Assembly: GCA_002308815.1 (NCBI GenBank) | Contig: DBVX01000035.1 | Location: 1 to 15,686 of the forward strand | DNA from: Bacteroidales bacterium UBA1253 | Lineage (GTDB): Bacteria; Bacteroidota; Bacteroidia; Bacteroidales; Paludibacteraceae | Reading direction: 5' to 3' | DNA: 15,686 nt | In this document: in pieces, positions 13,649-15,686 of the stretch | How positions within the stretch are numbered: position 1 is the first letter of the stretch | Layout: each line of letters starts with the position of its first letter | Translations under genes and position numbers: made by a program | Notes under the pieces: generated by a model | The model's database searches: none | The model's input: only the letters and a program-made list of their open reading frames with translations | What the model was told of the DNA's origin: nothing

Positions 13649-14949
13649 ACGCTGAATTTCGTTTCGCATCCGTCGAAATAGTTGAAACCCCAGTCGTTAG
13701 GCCAGACGGTGATGGACTTGCCCTTGTAACCGGTAATTTCGAAAGTGAGGGAGTTGTAGATTCCGTCAAAGATGTTCCATGAGTTGATCATCGGCTCGGA
13801 CGAAACCCAAAAGTTCATCTTGTACGCTCCGTGCTTGAGATTGAGATGCCGAAGGGTGACTGTCATCTCGAACTCATTCTTCCCATCGGGTATATCAAAG
13901 ATATCACTGCACGTCAGCCCGACACGGTTGTCGGTCAGGATGTCATCAACGAGTGTGTTAAGGCATACTTTCCTCACTGAAGGATCGTGACGTATGACAC
14001 GCACACGATAGACCTGCTCATCTGTGGAGTCAATCCTGTAGGGCGTAAGGCGTTCCACCTCGGTTATTTCCATCTGTCTGGACGAACAATCCTTGGGACG
14101 ATAGGATTTGAGTTCGCTGCCTGTCAGTCTGGCTCTGTCACCCACCTCCGCCGAGTTCCCGTTAAGGTAGAAGTCCACCACCTCGTTGATATCGTCGCCC
14201 CTGAACTTTACACTTCCGTACTCCAGCACGACACCGCTTGTACACAGGTTGCGTATGGAGGCCATATTGTGGCTGACGAAGAGGACGGTACGTCCTTCGC
14301 CTTGCGACACGTCCTTCATTTTGCCGATGGCTTTTTTCTGGAACTCGGCATCACCCACAGCCAGCACCTCGTCCACAATGAGTATCTCCGGTTCGAGGAA
14401 GGCAGCGACAGCAAATCCGAGACGGACAGTCATTCCTGACGAATAGCGCTTGACGGGCGTGTCTATGTACTTCTCACAGCCGGAGAAGTCTATTATCTCA
14501 TCCAGTTTGCGGTCAATCTCCGCTTTCGACATACCGAGTATGGCACCGTTCATATAGATGTTCTCGCGCCCGGTCATCTCACCGTGAAATCCAGTACCGA
14601 CCTCCAGCAGGGCTGCGAGCCGACCCTTGTAATTGATGGTGCCAACGGTCGGTCCCGTAACGCGTGAGAGAAGTTTGAGCAGTGTGGATTTGCCGGCACC
14701 GTTCTTCCCTATGATTCCGACCACATCGCCCTCCTTTACCCTGAAGTCTATGTCCCGCAACGCCCATACGTACTCCGATGTGGCTTTCTGCGAACGGTCG
14801 TTCACCTCCCCTATCTTGAGATACGGGTCCTCCTTTCGCAGGATGTTCGTTATCCAAAACCTCCGGATGTCGTGGCTCAAGGTACCGGTGCCGACGAGTC
14901 CGAGCCGGTATTGCTTGCCCACATGGTTGAATTCGATAGCAGTACTCAT
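13645..14949 (-). CDS. ABC transporter ATP-binding protein, Wzt-type (polysaccharide/O-antigen export)
   Basis: This 434-residue ATPase has Walker A GKNGAGKST (81-89), the variant signature YSSGM (169-173) typical of polysaccharide and teichoic acid exporters, Walker B ILIVDE (189-194) and H-loop His227. Residues 21-60 form the family's insertion before Walker A. Residues 275-434 form a beta-rich C-terminal extension matching the Wzt carbohydrate-binding domain, which recognises the glycan chain terminus. The protein would power export of lipid-linked O-antigen or capsule through a Wzm permease in the inner membrane. No permease or glycosyltransferase gene adjoins it: the left neighbour is convergent and the right one divergent. 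The frame extends to 15171, but that part crosses the promoter, so the ATG at 14949 (MSTAIEFNHVGKQYRLG) is taken. Confidence 0.92.
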   Translation of the reverse strand: MSTAIEFNHVGKQYRLGLVGTGTLSHDIRRFWITNILRKEDPYLKIGEVNDRSQKATSEYVWALRDIDFRVKEGDVVGIIGKNGAGKSTLLKLLSRVTGPTVGTINYKGRLAALLEVGTGFHGEMTGRENIYMNGAILGMSKAEIDRKLDEIIDFSGCEKYIDTPVKRYSSGMTVRLGFAVAAFLEPEILIVDEVLAVGDAEFQKKAIGKMKDVSQGEGRTVLFVSHNMASIRNLCTSGVVLEYGSVKFRGDDINEVVDFYLNGNSAEVGDRARLTGSELKSYRPKDCSSRQMEITEVERLTPYRIDSTDEQVYRVRVIRHDPSVRKVCLNTLVDDILTDNRVGLTCSDIFDIPDGKNEFEMTVTLRHLNLKHGAYKMNFWVSSEPMINSWNIFDGIYNSLTFEITGYKGKSITVWPNDWGFNYFDGCETKFSV

Positions 14950-14972
14950 AAGAAACGTTGCCAAAAAACGCG

Positions 14973-15004
14973 CAAAGATACGCATTTTTGCAAAAAATGT
15001 CAAA
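14973..15004 (-). promoter_or_regulatory. Promoter for the wzt-like gene
   Basis: On the minus strand a -33 TTTG (15001-15004) and a -7 TATCTTTG (14973-14980) are exactly 20 nt apart; the -7 box ends 23 nt before the ATG. The spacer holds a perfect 12-bp palindrome, TTTTTGCAAAAA (14985-14996). Confidence 0.8.
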
Positions 15005-15063
15005 TTCCACAAAAAAACGACCCGCAAAAAATCTGACTGCGCATAGAATAAGGTAAAAAAGGT

Positions 15064-15071
15064 TACTTTTG
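15064..15071 (+). promoter_or_regulatory. Probable -7 element for the clc gene
   Basis: TACTTTTG at 15064-15071 fits TAnnTTTG and is followed by CGG, like the other promoters of the window. No convincing -33 is seen about 20 nt upstream. The distance to the ATG is 43 nt. Confidence 0.5.
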
Positions 15072-15114
15072 CGGCGCGGAAACGGAACCGGACATCCGCC
15101 AAAGAGACATTGCC

Positions 15115-15686
15115 ATGCGCAAAGACAAAGCGTACATCCATGACAAACTGCTCAGCTGGCGCGAGCGGCATCTGTCAGAGAAGAATCTGATTCTGATTCT
15201 GGCGTTCGCTGCGGGTGCTGTCTCCGCTCTGGCGGCATGTCTGCTGAAAGCCTGCATCGCTTGGATTCAGCGGTTCGTCACGGTGTTCCTCATTCAGGAC
15301 GGGCATACGCTCTGGTATCTGGTAACGCCGATGATCGGTATCGCGCTGGCAGCCCTGTTCGTCCGTTACATCGTGCGTGATGACATATCCCACGGCATAA
15401 CGAGGATTCTGTATGCCATCTCCCAGCGCAAGTCAATCATCAAACTGCACAACACGTGGTCATCCATCGTGGGTTCCGCCATCACTATCGGTTTCGGCGG
15501 CTCGGTCGGTGCGGAGGCACCCATCGTGCTGACCGGTGCGGCGATAGGCTCCAATATGGCGAAACTCTTCCGGCTCAACCAGAAGACAATGATGCTGATG
15601 ATCGGCTGCGGTGCGGCGGGAGCGATAGGCGGCATCTTCAAGGCACCGATAGCGGGACTGGTCTTCACGCTGGAAGTGCTGATGAT
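15115..15686 (+). CDS. ClC-family chloride channel/antiporter (partial, 3' end outside window)
   Basis: The frame is open from the ATG at 15115 to the right edge (190 codons), giving MRKDKAYIHDKLLSWRERHL and then membrane helices at about 25-50, 65-87, 117-130 and 160-185. ClC hallmarks are DISHGITRILY (90-100, the position of the canonical GSGIP selectivity loop), GFGGSVGAEAPIVLTGAAIGS (126-146, equivalent to GREGP, with the gating glutamate at residue 134) and GGIFKAPIAGLVFTLEVL (172-189, equivalent to FNAPLAGALFALE). The family moves chloride, sometimes in exchange for protons. The external gating glutamate is kept, which fits an exchanger, but the second (internal) glutamate and any C-terminal CBS/TrkA domains cannot be assessed here. 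It diverges from the wzt-like gene. Confidence 0.9.
   Translation, partial: MRKDKAYIHDKLLSWRERHLSEKNLILILAFAAGAVSALAACLLKACIAWIQRFVTVFLIQDGHTLWYLVTPMIGIALAALFVRYIVRDDISHGITRILYAISQRKSIIKLHNTWSSIVGSAITIGFGGSVGAEAPIVLTGAAIGSNMAKLFRLNQKTMMLMIGCGAAGAIGGIFKAPIAGLVFTLEVLM

Noticed and set aside
13637..13670. GATGCG/CGCATC inverted repeat spanning the convergent stop codons, considered as a bidirectional terminator
   Set aside because: Arms are only 6 bp with a 22-nt loop and there is no T-tract on either strand.
1..15686. CRISPR array, insertion sequence, tRNA/rRNA, toxin-antitoxin, phage or defence genes
   Set aside because: No spaced direct repeats, transposase motifs, terminal inverted repeats, RNA-gene signatures or defence domains were found. 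Coding genes fill the window and all have ordinary chromosomal families or are plain hypotheticals.

Overview
The window looks like chromosomal DNA of a Bacteroidales bacterium (Bacteroidota), moderately GC-rich. Three things point there. Seven intergenic promoter candidates carry the Bacteroidota -7 element TAnnTTTG, five of them with a TTTG or TTTG-like -33 element exactly 20 nt upstream. Shine-Dalgarno sequences are weak or absent. The protein families are typical of the order: a DUF6242-like lipoprotein, Bacteroidota-type ClC, an endonuclease I with a Bacteroidales-like C-terminal tail, and two lineage-restricted hypothetical proteins. Genus cannot be decided by eye. A kamD gene suggests a lysine-fermenting, anaerobic amino-acid user.

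Layout: (1) 1-902, minus strand: the 5' 300 codons of kamD (D-lysine/beta-lysine 5,6-aminomutase alpha subunit), with its own promoter; it runs off the left edge. (2) 981-5446, minus strand: a phosphohexomutase followed 35 bp later by a very large MscK/MscS-type mechanosensitive channel. (3) 5447-5621: divergent promoter region with a central dyad. (4) 5622-8227, plus strand: a tight three-gene operon, ddl (D-Ala-D-Ala ligase), a short-chain-type isoprenyl diphosphate synthase and an uncharacterised 254-aa helical protein. It is closed by a strong intrinsic terminator whose hairpin loop contains the stop codon. (5) 8244-8846, minus strand: 5-formyltetrahydrofolate cyclo-ligase. (6) 8956-13648, plus strand: a run of five genes from one clear promoter, namely DUF6242-like lipoprotein, pssA (phosphatidylserine synthase), secreted endonuclease I, PAP2 lipid phosphatase and a 118-aa very acidic hypothetical protein. 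(7) 13645-14949, minus strand: a Wzt-type polysaccharide-export ATPase with no permease beside it. (8) 15115-right edge, plus strand: the first 190 codons of a ClC chloride channel/antiporter.

The shared theme is the cell envelope: peptidoglycan precursor (ddl), isoprenoid carrier or quinone precursor (prenyl synthase), phospholipid head group and lipid phosphate handling (pssA, PAP2), glycan export (wzt), activated sugars (phosphohexomutase), osmotic safety valve (MscK-like) and ion transport (ClC). No mobile element, CRISPR array, tRNA or rRNA was seen, and no stretch above 300 bp lacks a gene. I do not see a convincing new multi-gene system. The most useful unexplained items are the promoter architecture (an extended -7 motif, interlocked divergent promoters, dyads), two unknown conserved-looking proteins inside envelope operons, and the orphan Wzt.
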